NCBI GenBank assembly: GCA_022592445.1
Contig: JABYQR010000030.1
Coordinates: forward strand, 1 to 64,000
DNA from: Cytidiella melzeri
Taxonomy: Eukaryota; Basidiomycota; Agaricomycetes; Polyporales; Irpicaceae
Length of the DNA stretch: 64,000 bases
Direction of reading: 5' to 3'
Shown piece after piece: positions 11,884 through 24,084 of the stretch. The notes under the pieces are model-generated. The model ran no database searches. It was not told the origin of the DNA and was given only the letters and a program-made list of their open reading frames with translations. Both the position numbers and the translations under genes were made by a program. Every line of letters starts with the position of its first letter. Position 1 is the first letter of the stretch.

Positions 11884-13304
11884 TCATTCGATGTTCAATT
11901 TCCCGAAGAGAGAGGTCAAGATCTTCGAAGAGAAGGGGTGTATGTAGTAGCCCTTGCGCGTCGAAGTCGAAGGGAAACAACTGGTGGTCATCTGTTGACG
12001 GAGTGCAGGCCAGAGTACAAGCTGCGCTGGCTTGGGCCGTATATGGCGTCGGAAATCTATTACGGTCTGAGATGTGAAAGAATGGAGTCAGTCTCGGCAA
12101 AAGATGAACAGTTCTTGCTATCACCTCAAGGCCAATGTCGTTAGACCATGGTGGATGTACGTGCTTGAGCCCTGTACGGACGTGGTGAGTGCCTGTATGA
12201 TGGGACAGCACAGATCGGCAGAAGTTGTACAACAAGCCCATGACGATATGTCAATAACTGACAGGATCAGCGCGGATCATATCACCGGAACGCAAGCTTA
12301 AGTGTACATTCCTGCGAAGCCTAAAGCGCAGGTTATGGCCGCCAGATAGTGTTGACCACTCAATAAAACTCGCAGGCGCATTTACCTATGGGAATGTTGA
12401 TCAGCTGTGAGGTAAAGCGGGGAGTCCTTGCGGCTACAGAAGCTCAGGGTCCTGATTTATCACTTACTGCGGTATCACAAATTGCGCAGTCAAAGTGTTC
12501 TGTTACCTCCACCTTCTGAAGACTTGCGTAACGGCTTCCATTACGCAATATTCTGAATACGACGCCACTCAATGGTTGAAGCGTTGACAACCTCTCTATA
12601 GCATTCAGCCATGCCTCAACATCCGCAAGTCCTTTGCACGTTTTGTCATCTGCGGCCGGCATTTGCCCACGGCCCATGAGCAACATATAGCGAGCAGAGC
12701 GAGCACTTGCAGACGGCTGAGCGAGCGGCAAGCTACTTCTCCGCCTCGATGAGTTCATGGAGATTAGCATACAATATCGAAAAAGTCAGAGGATAGCTCA
12801 CCCTGCGGTTGTTGGTCAATGCCATTGAGACGTTCTCTAGAACCTCTGCACTTGTGGGCGCGCCTGTACATGAAGGTCCATAGGAAGAGCTGGACACAGA
12901 TTCAGTCCCGAACCATTGAACCTGGCGGTTAGGTTAGGAGCAAAGTGTATAGGGCGGCCATAACTTCTTTCCTTGGCACCGACTGCTCCCATTCGCAGTG
13001 TCCTCAATGCGTTAAGCTCTGAAGGTTAGGAAACGTGAGTCTACAGTATCACTTGCTCAGTTGGAAGTGGGCTCATAGAAAGGGTGATTCGGACGCAGCA
13101 AAGTTATCTACTTACAAATTCGGCTAGCAAATGATCATCTTCCCAGCGTTGTAGTGTCAAAGGAGGGTAGACGTGGAAGAAGGTAAATACGTTGCATGGG
13201 TGTACGAAGTTGCGAGGCGACTATGTCGCATACCAATGAAACACAGTGCAAGATACAGTACTTACTATACACGGGCCATGTCGTGGAAGGAGTGTCAGGT
13301 ACAT
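11884..13304 (-). CDS. Unrecognised spliced protein between WD40 paralogues
   Basis: I do not recognise this family. At least eight exons join in one frame from an ATG at 13304 to a TGA at 11884, giving about 290 residues, each junction with a GT donor and AG acceptor. Visible segments, in order: F-V-H-P-C-N-V-F-T-F-F-H-V-Y-P-P-L, W-E-D-D-H-L-L-A-E-F-L-N-A-L, a Ser/Arg-rich linker, A-D-V-E-A-W-L-N-A-I-E-R-L, H-F-D-C-A-I-C-D-T-A, S-N-D-I-G-L-E-T-V-I-D-F-R-R. No membrane helix and no cofactor motif is evident. It ends 142 bp upstream of the ATG of paralogue A on the same strand and is divergent to paralogue B. The true start could lie further upstream in an exon I missed. Confidence 0.55.
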
Positions 13305-14129
13305 ATGAAGATGAGGCCCATGCTGATGCCTTGCTCGCAAATCATACTGTTTCCCAAAGAATCTCTGGGATGAGTAGAGGCAAAGTGCGACACAAAGAGG
13401 CTAAGTTAAAGGGAGCGACAACCCCAACCCAGGAGACGGGTCCGACGGTGTTCTTCCGGGTGGCGTGACTTGCACGGGACCGCGTCGACGCGACGCTCGT
13501 TGCGCGACTTGTCTTACCGTTCTTCGCCAGCAATGCATTGCTTGCTTTACTAGCTGGCCAATGCGAACCCTCCCTAGATGTACACGAACGGGCTTGCTGT
13601 AATCCTCAATGTGACGAAGAAGTTCAAACTCGCCAGGGCTTCACACTACTATGGACGACAGTGGACTCACTGAATCCGTCGACATACCCTTTGCCTCTAC
13701 GACGCCTATAACTTGATTCTCAGTCGAACTTTACTATTGGGTAAGCGACGTAAAGCCTCATAGAATCTATCCTCAGAATGGCTAAAATTGTCGACCAGTG
13801 CTCACTGCTGATGTCAAGCACAACGCAGATCAAGGCATGGTTTACTTAGTGTAAACTTGACAAAATACATATGTATTATGCAGGCAACATAGAGCGAGTT
13901 GGGTCTCTACAGAGCTTGCCATTATAGCGTTGCCCCTTCTACCCCTTCAAGTCCGAGGTGACTGAAGGGCCGTTCAAAGTTGGGCAATTCCTTTACGCGC
14001 AGGATTCGCCTGTTCTGATTTGAGACAAGAAGGTGGAGGGCAGATCGACTGCTCCCATAATTTTTGTGAGTCAAAGCTACGCTACCTACAGCATTGTTAA
14101 GGTTCTGAGCCCTATCACAGAAGCGGCGT
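13305..14129. other. Divergent intergenic region upstream of paralogue B, unique part
   Basis: No supported gene. Several short open frames exist on both strands, but none shows family features or consistent splice sites. A hydrophobic minus-strand frame around 14086-14330 may be a remnant of a membrane protein; see the repeat that follows. Confidence 0.4.
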
Positions 14130-14739
14130 ATAAGAGGGTGTGTGCAGCTAAGAATATCGCTAGGGCATCCAGACAAGGATTGAGCATCAGCAGCGTGCAG
14201 TACGCACCCGTGGTGGAATCAGTATAAACGACTAGGGCTGAATGCTGGGTTATTGCCAAGAACCACAAGATCAATGAACGTTTTCTATTCCATCTCACGC
14301 CACGTCCGTACAGGGTCCAAACACGCGCTCTGGCGGTGGCTGTCTTACTCAACCATGGCCTCAAGGTACAATCGAGGACGATCTGCCATTCGCTAGATCT
14401 GGAAGCTCGCTTCTGATTCCAGGACAAGCATCATCCTTGATGTCGCATACGGGCTGTAAGTTGGTCTGTGTACTCAAAGTGAATGTCCTCATTTTGGGAT
14501 GCAGCGAACCCCTTGCACGTTGAACACCACCGTGCGCTATTTCTTCTCTGCGAAGGTACCGTGTTTGCCGTTCGGCTTGTTGTCCGACGCAGATATTGAG
14601 CTGCGTGTCGAACGAACCTGCACACTGCACGCTGCAGCGTTGCGGGATCTTTCTCTGCGATCGGCGGCACATATATAAGGTCAACAGGCTCACCGACTAC
14701 GTCCGTATAATCCTAACCCTTCATTGAAAGTCTTCTCAC
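14130..14739 (+). repeat. Duplicated upstream block, copy next to paralogue B
   Basis: This 0.6 kb is clearly homologous to 19265-19887 upstream of paralogue C. Shared landmarks include CATCGCTAGGGCAT-like, CCGTACAGGGTCCAAACACG and a TATATAA box about 65 nt before each ATG. The similarity shows that the tandem duplication carried the promoter with the gene. On the minus strand both copies also keep a fragment reading A-R-V-W-T-L-Y-G, so part of the block may be an old coding relic. Confidence 0.75.
14672..14679 (+). promoter_or_regulatory. TATA box of paralogue B
   Basis: TATATAAG lies about 61-68 nt upstream of the start codon at 14740. The equivalent TATATAAA sits at the same distance in paralogue C, so the element is conserved between the two copies. 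Confidence 0.6.
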
Positions 14740-17700
14740 ATGGCCAAAGGCTCGGTCTCGTCAGATGACTCTTCCCTCTACGCACCATCTGTTGATGGCG
14801 GTAGAAACAAACTCAAATGTAAGAACAACCAGCATACTCTCCGCGGGTACCGGTCGTTAACAGCATCCTTCTTCAGCGCGCAAAGTGAAACAGCTCAAAG
14901 TAGGAGCTGAGATATACATCGAGTTTGAAGGGTACGTCCATCATGTCTCAACTAGTCCAGAACCGGCACCAATCGGCGGGAATTTCAGACAAGTCGGAGA
15001 GCTGGACAAGCAGGTACGCCATAAATTACAAGGCACAGCTAGTGCGCCTGCTTATTCAAAATATTCAGCTGCGCAAGCTTTGTAACAAAGCTAGGATGTT
15101 GGGAAGTTCTGCAGGAATCCTCTCCGCGTCAACGCATCTTCGCGATCGTCTTGGTCGAGTCCTGGATCTTTTCCGCCAGAACGCAATGAACCTTTATCCT
15201 GAAGAGATTCAGGCACATATGAATGCACACCCCTCCCCTGTCAAGACCATGCGTCGTTGGAGGACCAAGAATTTTCTCGATTACAAGATGCAGGTCCAGT
15301 CTCCAGCCATTCCTGAGAAGCCTGATAATTTGGCGTTGGAGTTTCGCATGTTTTCCAAGGATGTTATGACCCTCTTTGACTGCTTCAGCCAGTTTCCCGA
15401 GTTCGTGGAGGAGCTACCTGATTGGTCTCTTGCGGAAGATTTACACGTAAGCGTATCGTTTAGTGAACAAATCGATGTCTGTACTGATAGATACGTAGGT
15501 CTGGGCCAACTCGCTAGATAACTTTGAACGTGAGTGAACGTTGCGCTATCTCACTTGGCATGGAGTTCAATAGTGCTTTGCAGATGAATTTGCCACCTTG
15601 GCGGTGCAAAAATACCTGTATGACTCTATGGCAGACATCGGTGTTCACCTGGCAAGTTTAGCAAAGCACTTCATCCCAACGTTTACTAAAATTGGTGCGT
15701 GATTCCTCTTCCATCACAATGCTTTACTGGTGCTAATTACCAACATTCGTAGGTATACCCACCGTCAGGGCATCTCAGGATCACATTACCTCAAATTTGG
15801 AGAATCAAACAGTTGTCGCCGCATTATTCGCAGGCATAGCTACCAGCATGCTTCAACTATTCTCAGATATTGTTACTGGACGTTTGGGGTCAGCGATATT
15901 AGTACTATGGTACATGTCGTTGATTTTTAGCGTTGGCTCCGCCGTAAACGGGCTACTGGGACTCAGTTGGATGCAGGCCATCTAGTATGTTTTCATCTGC
16001 TATCGTTCACTGATTCTGACAACGGTTGTAGCCGATCTCCAGATCACCATGTCCCCTGGTGGGTTCTCATATGGATCAAGAAATTCCCACTTGTTTTCCT
16101 TGTCATGTCCGTGGCGTGCTTCTTCGTCGCCCTTATACTTGTGGCCTTCACACCTCAACAGGTAAGCCTGGGTGATGAGAATGTAGCTGTCACATACTCA
16201 CACCGCATCAGAGTCGCGCGACGCTCATCATGACCACCTTCCTGTCGTCTTCCTCCTGTTTCGGCCTTGCTGCTGTGTCGGGTTGGTTCATCTGCGAATT
16301 GTTGGTCTACACTCATTACGAGGGGCGGATGTGGCTTTCCGAAGTCCTAAACAAGAGGAAGGAGACTGTCATCAAATTTATGTTGGACGGATGGCAATTT
16401 GCTCGGACAAGCGGAAAAGTTCTCGTGCAATACAGACCAAGTCAGCTACAAATCCATGCTCTCCGCTTGTATTCTGACTATTCGCCCCACGATAGGAAAA
16501 ACGGATATCGAACTCAACGATCGTCCGGTAAACATAGGATTCAGGCCCTCGAGCCGTCGCCTCGACTCCGACGTCCCTTTCTGGCTCGCATATGATAAGA
16601 ACGCAATGAACGAATCGCAGAAGATTAGACATCGATGGCATGAAGCCGTGAGACGCATCATCGAGCAGGAACGACAAAAGCGTGGCCGCACAGCTCCTCG
16701 TCCGTCTCCGCTGTTCGCACATCTGACCAGTGTCGCCATTGGCACCTTACGATATAACACCGTCTCCAAACTGCAGAGTATGACTATCTCAACGTCACAT
16801 CATATCAACGAAAAACATGGGGCATTGGTACGCTCCTTGCAGTTCTCGCCGAACGGCAAATATTTAGTTACATCCAGGTGCGCACTGACATCCCGAAATG
16901 GGCCGCACTGTACTCATCCTAATCTGCTATAGCTGGGATTCTCAGTCGTTCTTGTTCCGCATCAATGTGCGTTTACTAAATGCTCATGCAAATAGCCATG
17001 TACTCATGTAGCCTGTAGACTCCCGTGCTTTGCGAACGTGTTCTAACATATCCAGCCAACACCGGCTATGTTCATCAGGTTGACTGGTGAGTTCCGATGT
17101 TGGAAAGTCGGGCACTGCTCACCCTGTTCTGACAGGTCTCCCAACGGCGATAAATTACTAACGAGATCCAACCGACGAGTGATCGTTTGGCAACTGGACG
17201 TAGATCAAAATGTGAGTGCGATATGGCCGTTGGCCTATTCTGCTAACACACTGTACTGGTAGGACGGTATAATTCGCCAGGCAGGCGTGATTGTCGAACA
17301 CCAGCCGAATGCCAATGATCACGCCATACGTAGCGCCAGCTGGAATGGCGATGGCAGCGGTATGTCCACTGCTATTCTATTTACATCGATGGGTGGATGA
17401 CGAAGCTCATTTTTAGAATTCTTCTCCATGCAAGGAAAACGGGTTTTGACTATGGCATGTTCATGTTTCTACTGGTATGTCGCTGCTTCGCTCACAATTC
17501 TGTCATTAGAATACGTCTAATGAAGTGAGTACATCCTGTGATCAACTTGTTGGCCATATCTTCTCACTGTTTGTGACGAAGATTGTACGGGATTATGCTA
17601 CTCAGCACCTGGATCTCAGTGGTGTCTGCGTCACTTCCGATTCCCGCTGGATGATATGTGTAGGAAAGTACCTGCAAGAGAAACCGGGACAAAAGTATGG

Positions 17701-18549
17701 TATCGTAGGTAAGATGATAACCAACTACTACATCGACAGCAGTCTGACCAGTCATCCAGTGTGGGATTTAGTGAACCACAAAGTGGCAAAGTGCGTTTCA
17801 CCCACCTCATCACTCCGTGACTTTCTGACAGACAAAACTTCACCTATCAGAATAGTACCGGTGTACTACGAAATGAGCGATGTCACATTAGCATCCGACG
17901 ACCGGTCTATTCTCATAAGCTACCAAAACAAGGTACGCATGTTCTCCGTCAATATCAAGACAAGATATTGATTCATGCTCTGTAGGCACCAAGTCAGTTT
18001 TGGCTGCTTAGAGTTCATAAGGCCGGGACAGACGTCGCCTTGCGTCACAGCTACATGCCGAAAGAGAAGACGTCCTTCGCTGCCCTTCCGAGTATCTTTG
18101 GAGGCGAGCACGACCACCTCGTTTTACGCGCAGGCACAGGTGAGTTGGATCATTTTCGTCCATCCCAAGATGATGGTGACTGACTCTGTCTAGTGGGAGA
18201 CATCTACGTCTGGGATCGTGACTCCGCCGCACTTGTCTACTGTCTCAAGGCCCCGCCAATCCTGCAAGGTCAATTCACGTCTTTCGCATGGAATCGAGGC
18301 TCGGACAGCTATATGTTCGCTACTGGCACGCACGACGGTACCATCCACATTTGGGCACCTGAAGCAGACGCAATGTCGGATGACAAGGAGAAAGAGTTTG
18401 AGCCGGGATCGCCTGCTTCGTTTGCGAATACCTTGACTTCTGAACCTACCGCGTTGGGAAGGTACTCAGCGAGACGGGGTAATCCTAGTCATGGCTTGTC
18501 ACTGGATGGCCGAACGCTGGTGTCTCCGAGGTCGAGCTATGGAGGGTAG
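14740..18549 (+). CDS. Membrane-anchored WD40 propeller protein, paralogue B
   Basis: About 850-900 residues, starting M-A-K-G-S-V-S-S-D-D-S-S-L-Y. It has the same order as paralogue A: N-terminal helical domain (L-R-K-L-C-N-K-A-R-M-L-G), membrane segments around L-V-L-W-Y-M-S-L-I-F-S, F-P-L-V-F-L-V-M-S-V-A-C-F-F and T-F-L-S-S-S-S-C-F-G-L, the H-H-V-P-W-W signature, then a linker (D-I-E-L-N-D-R-P) and the propeller. Late WD repeats are well kept: D-S-R-W-M-I-C-V-G-K-Y-L, F-G-G-E-H-D-H-L-V-L-R-A-G-T, D-I-Y-V-W-D-R-D-S, T-H-D-G-T-I-H-I-W. The tail is Ser-rich and disordered (D-G-R-T-L-V-S-P-R-S-S-Y-G-G). One intron seems to use a GC donor at 17455. All other joins are GT-AG and in frame. Function unknown; probably expressed, given the intact frame and TATA box. 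Confidence 0.85.
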
Positions 18550-19264
18550 AGTATCCGTTGCGTGTCGCATGTATTGAGATGCTACCCATGAATGTGCTGC
18601 GCAAAACATCTGCAATGCTGAATCTGTGATAAGCCCACGCGACCCTCCGTATCTGAGCTGGCTGTTGCGTCAGAGTAGAATCAGAGAAAATACAAGCGAT
18701 GGACAGGTGCATCATAACAAATGCAGAGTTCTTTTCGCTGAGCACGACTTGCACAGGCTAGATTGAAGCCGCAAATAAACGAAGACTACAGTATGTGCAT
18801 TGTTATGATCAATCAAATTCCAGCAACCACAGATGAGCCGCGCAACGAACAAGGGATGATTTGGTGTAAGCCTTACAAAATCTTTCGTTTTCGTGCTATC
18901 AAACATGAGCTTGGTTTCCTTTTGCGGACTGCTATTTTCAGCATATTGGCGTCTGCGCATACAAGGCGACCGAGTCTCTTCTAGATCTCTTTTCAGTTTT
19001 CATCGAGGCTTACCCAGTTTACCTTGCGCTTCGCGTATTCTCACAAACCTGCAAAAGAACTTGCGAGCCTCCGAGCTACAATATGGGCCCAAGTATTGGT
19101 GCAAGCACAAACCCCGGTGCCAGAGTTTGACTGTTCCTTGGAATTGCCTAGTCTGACTCAGGGCAGGAAGGTGCAGGGCGGTGTTTTGAGTTGAATCCTC
19201 TTGTGAGCAAATACGCTACCTCCAAGCTGGCTCCTCTCAGTCATAGAAGCAGCGTATTACAAAC
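18550..19264. other. Intergenic between paralogues B and C
   Basis: About 715 bp with no supported gene. It holds the terminator of paralogue B and runs into the duplicated upstream block of paralogue C. Confidence 0.5.
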
Positions 19265-19887
19265 TTGGACTGTGTGTAGCCATAAACATCGCTAGGGCAT
19301 TCAGACCAGAAATGAGCGGCAGCCGCGTGCAGTACGCAATGTACACTACTAACTCGAACCCCTGGTGGAATTAATCCTGGACAGTGGCTAGTGCCAATTG
19401 CAACATGCACACCACGGCTTTTGTAACACCACGAGAAAGAACGACAGCTAACAACCTTTTTTACCCCATGTCCGTACAGGGTCCAAACACGCGCTGCTGC
19501 GGCGGCTCTCTTCCTCAACTCTGGTCTCTCCTCGAGGTAAGTTCGAGGACGCCCTGAAGTGCACTGGATGTGGACATTCGCTTCAATCCAGGACGAACAT
19601 AACCCTTGGTGCCCCATGCCAGCTGTCATGTAGTCTACACTCACAGCGAATGCCTCAATCTGTCTTACGACATGCCCTCCACGCATTCACTGCATCCCAT
19701 CCCATGCCTTCCCCGCAGTGGTCATGTTTGACATTTGGCCTTTTGGCCAACGCAGAGAATGAGCTGCATGCCAAATAGACCCATGCATTGCATGTCGCAG
19801 CGAGCAATGTCGCATCTTATATAAAGGTCGGCAGACTCACTAACTAGACCTCTATAACCCTGATTCTCCGTTTGGTACACCCTTAAC
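19265..19887 (+). repeat. Duplicated upstream block, copy next to paralogue C
   Basis: Homologous over its whole length to 14130-14739, with small insertions and deletions. It ends at the start codon of paralogue C. The shared 20-mer CCGTACAGGGTCCAAACACG lies near 19474 and a TATATAAA box at 19818-19825. Confidence 0.75.
19818..19825 (+). promoter_or_regulatory. TATA box of paralogue C
   Basis: TATATAAA about 63-70 nt before the ATG at 19888, matching the box in paralogue B. Confidence 0.6.
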
Positions 19888-22800
19888 ATGGGCGAAAGCT
19901 CGATCTCATCAGACGGCTCTTCCCTCTACACACCAATGTTCGAAGGCGGCAGAGCCAGAATCAATTGTAAGCACGCATGTTCTTCGCGGATGCTGGGCGT
20001 TGACAACATCTCTCTTCAGCGCGCAAAGTAAAACAGCCTACAGTAGGACCAGAGATATACATCGAGTTTGAGGGGTATGTTCATCATTAGCCAAATACAT
20101 CAGTACAGCATCGGCGTTAACCAGTGGGAAATATCAGACGAGTTATAGAGTTGGACAGGCAGGTGCACCATAGATTCTAATGCACGGCTAGTGCGCCTAC
20201 TTATTCGAGACATGCAGCTGCATAAGCTCTGTAACAAGGCTAGAATATTGGGAAGCTCCGCGGGTATCCTCTCCGCGTCAACTCATCTATATGATCGACT
20301 GGGCCGAGTCTTGGATCTCTTCCGACAGAACGCAATGAACCTCTATCCTAAGGAGATCAAGGCACATGTGAAGGCAGACACTACCTCTATCAAGACCACC
20401 TGGAGGAAGAAGTATGTTCAACTCGCCTCCAAAACGCAGGTCCAGTCTCCGGCCAAGCCTGATAGTCTGGTGTTGGAGTTTCAAATGTTTTCCAAGGAAG
20501 TTGTGATTCTCTTTGATTGCTTCACCCAATTTCCTGAGTTTGCGGAGCTACCCGACTGTTCTCTCGCTGATGACTTGCGTGTGGGTGACGTATAGTGTTC
20601 CGCGTTTCCGAATCCGTACTGATAGCCACGTAGGTCTGGGCAAACTCGCTGGACGATTTTGAACGTCAGTGAGCGTTACCCTTTGATCTTGGCGTCAAAT
20701 TTGATAGCGCTTTGCAGACGAATTTTCCACCCTAGCGGTGCAAAAATACCTGTACGACTCTATGGCAGACATCGGTGAACGTCTGGAAAGTCTAGCAAAG
20801 CACTTTATTCCGACGTTTACCGAGATTGGTGCGTATTTGCTCTCCCATCATAATGCTCCTCTGATGTTGCCAATCTCGTAGGTATACCGACAGCCAGGGC
20901 ATCTCAGGATCACATTACATCAAAAACAGAGAATTTGACAGTCGTCGCGGCGTTGTTCGCAGGCATAGCCACCGGCATGCTTCAAATAGTCTCAGGCAGT
21001 GGCCGTCTGGGCTCAGCGATCGCACTATTGTGGTATATGTCTTTGATTTTCAGCGTTAGCTCTGCAGTGAATGGTCTACTTGGTCTCAGTAGGATGCAAG
21101 CGATCTAGTATGTGTTCATTTGCTGCCTACCGCTGATTCTGACGAGAGAGTTGTAGTCGATCTCCAGATCATCATGTTCCGTGGTGGGTTCTCATGTGGA
21201 TCAAACAATTCCCAATAATATTCCTCGTCTTGTCCGTGGTGTGCTTCTTTATCGCCCTTATACTCATGGCCTTTACGCCTCAGCAGGTAAGTAAGGCTAA
21301 GCGATGTCATGGATGTCCCTAGTACATGCTCACATTGTATTAGAGTCGTGCAACGCTCATTGTGACCACTTTCCTGTCGTCTTCATCGTGCTTCGGCCTC
21401 ATTGTTGTGTCGGGGTGGTCCATCTGCGAATTCTTGGTATACAGTCACTACGAAGGTCGGATGTGGCTTGCCGAAGTCCTGAACAGGAAAAAGGAGATTG
21501 TCGCTAAGGTTATGCCGGATCGATGGCAATTTGCTTGGAGAGGCCGATTGGAACTGGTGTTTTACAGAACAAGTCGGCTATTATACCATGTTCTCATCTC
21601 CAAGTCATATACTGACTTGTCTCTTCACTGCAGACAAAGAAGATATTGAACTCAACGACCGTCCGGTAAACATAGGATTCAGGCCCTCAAGCCGTCGCCT
21701 CGACTCCGAAGATTCTTTCTGGCTTGCATATGATAGTATCGCTATGAGCGAATCACAGAAGGCTAGACATCGATGGCACGAAGCCGTGAGACGCATTATC
21801 GAGCAGCAGCGACAGGAGCGTGGCCGCTCAGCTCCTCGTCTGTCTCCGCGGTTTGCACATCTGACCAAGTCCGCCATCGGCACCTTGGGGTACAACGCTG
21901 TTTCCAAACTGAAGAGCATGACCATTTCAACGTTATATCAAATCAACGAAAAACATGGGGCGTTAGTACGCTCATTGCAGTTCTCACCGAACGGCAAATA
22001 TCTGGTCACATCCAGGTACGCCCTAACATTCCTCATTGATCTGCGCTTCGCTAATATACTGATCTGTAATAGCTGGGATTCTCAGTTGTTCTTGTTCCGT
22101 ATAAATGTGGGCTGATCCAGCGCTCATGTCAGCATAGATGTCCTCATGCAGTTGGCAGACACCCGTGCTCTGTGAACGTATACTCACATTCCCAGTCAAT
22201 ACCGGCTATGTTCATCAAGTTGACTGGTAAGTTCATGACGTTGGAGGTTGGATCCGGCTTACTTTCTGCCAACAGGTCTCCCGATGGGGACAAATTACTT
22301 ACGAGACACACCCGACGATTGATTGTATGGCATTTGGATGTGGACTGGAATGTGAGCTTAGTATCATCATTGTCCTACACTGCTAATCTACTCTGTCGGC
22401 AGGACGGTACCATTCGCGAAGCAGGTGTGATTGCTGAGTACCAGCCAGGTGCCAATGATGACGCTATTCGCAGTGCTAGATGGAATGGCGAAGGGAGCGG
22501 CACGTCCATGTTGCTGTGCCTACGTTGGTGTATAGCTGATCAATCTCATACATAGCATTCTTCTCCGTGCAAGGAAAACGAATACTGACTGGTTCCAACT
22601 ATCCTAATCTATCGCCGAGTCGCTAACGATCCCATTACTAGAATACGTCCAATCAAGTGAGTACTTCCTGTGATTGACCTTGCTGGACATATCACCTGAC
22701 AGCCTGTGATGCAGACTGTGCGGGAGTATTCTAGGCAGCACCTGGATTTCAGCGCTGTCTGCGTCACTTCAGATTCGCGCTGGATGATATGTGTGGGGAA

Positions 22801-23558
22801 GTATCTGCAAGACAAACCAGGGGAAAAGTATGGTATCGTAGGTAAGATCATAGGCACCCCACACATCGACAGGAGTCTGACCAGTCGTATAGTATGGGAT
22901 TTGGTGAACGACAAAGTTGCAAAGTGCGTGCCACCCACCTCATCGCTGCATGGCTTTCCGTTCACGATAGCTCTCACAAATCTTTGTCTACCAGAATAGT
23001 ACCGGTGTACTACGAGATGAGCGATGTGACTATAGCATCTGACCACCGGTCAATTCTGATAAGCTACCAGAACAAGGTACGCATGTTCTCCATCAATATC
23101 AAGACAAGATGCTGAACTCTTGCTCTGTAGGCACCTAGTCAACTTTGGCTGCTTATGGTTCATATGGGCGGGACAGACATCGCCTTGCGTCACAGTTACA
23201 TGCCGAAAGAGACGACGTCCTTCGCTGCCCTTCCGAGTATTTTTGGAGGAGAGCACGACCACCTAGTTCTACGCGCAGGGACAGGTGAATCGCACCATTG
23301 CACGCGGTCCCGTCTATTCTCAAAGCTAACGCTGACTGATTTTGCTCAGTGGGAGACATCTACGTGTGGGATCGTGACTCTGCCGCACTCGTATACTGTC
23401 TCAGGGCCCCACCAATCCTGAAAGGTCAACTCACGTCCTTCGCATGGAACCGAGGCTCGGACAGCTATATGTTCGCTACCGGCACGCACGACGGTACGGT
23501 GTATGTTTGGGCACCTGAAGCAGACGTGATGTCGGATGACAAGAAGGAAGACTTTTAG
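19888..23558 (+). CDS. Membrane-anchored WD40 propeller protein, paralogue C, probably decaying
   Basis: Starts M-G-E-S-S-I-S-S-D-G-S-S-L-Y and follows paralogues A and B exon by exon through the N-terminal domain, the membrane helices (L-L-W-Y-M-S-L-I-F-S, F-P-I-I-F-L-V-L-S-V-V-C-F-F) and the propeller. Three defects set it apart. The donor after G-E-G-S near 22500 is GC (GCACGT) where B has GT. Near 22590 two or more bases before the next donor differ, so the following mini-exon no longer joins in phase. The Ser-rich tail is cut by a TAG at 23556-23558 where B has GAG, while sequence resembling B's tail continues to about 23690. It may be a young pseudogene or use other splice sites. I list it as a CDS because most of the frame is intact. 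Confidence 0.65.
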
Positions 23559-24084
23559 CCGGACTCGCCTGCTTTGTTTGCGATTGTCTTGACTTCTGGT
23601 TGGGACGGTACTCAGCGAGTCGGGGATCTCATCGCATGTCACTGGATGGCAGAACGTTGGTGTCTCCGAGGTCGAGCTATAAAGGGTAGAGTATGCCATG
23701 TTGTGGGTGTTGAATGCGCTTGTGCAAAATATTTGTGAGAACGATTCTATGCATATTTACTCTATCGCAGGATCGTCCATGTCTGCACCTGAGCAAAGGC
23801 AAGCGATAAATGTCGATGAACGTACAGATGTTGGGCAAACACTATAACGTAGTACAGCTTCGCGGGGATTTGAAACAAACGGCCTCTGCCAGTGGGTAGC
23901 ACTGGGAGCTGGTGCCGAACACCAGAATAGTTGTGACCTACTGTGACCAAGTGACAGGTGCTCAGCGTTACGATAACGCGAGATCTGGAGATCGTACGAA
24001 AGATTCAATTATTCCAGTTTGAATTTCAGGTTAGTCACAGAGCATCCTTTTGCTACTGCCAGTACTGAGCAGCAGTAAAATAGC
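23559..24084. other. Intergenic, with relic tail of paralogue C
   Basis: The first 130 bp still resemble the coding tail of paralogue B downstream of C's early stop. The remainder holds no gene I can support and must contain the ELP2 promoter. Confidence 0.5.

Noticed and set aside
7940..23558. Idea that the WD40 proteins are NLR-type heterokaryon incompatibility proteins
   Set aside because: No NACHT or NB-ARC P-loop is present, and the WD repeats are diverse, not the near-identical repeats of HET-E-type proteins.
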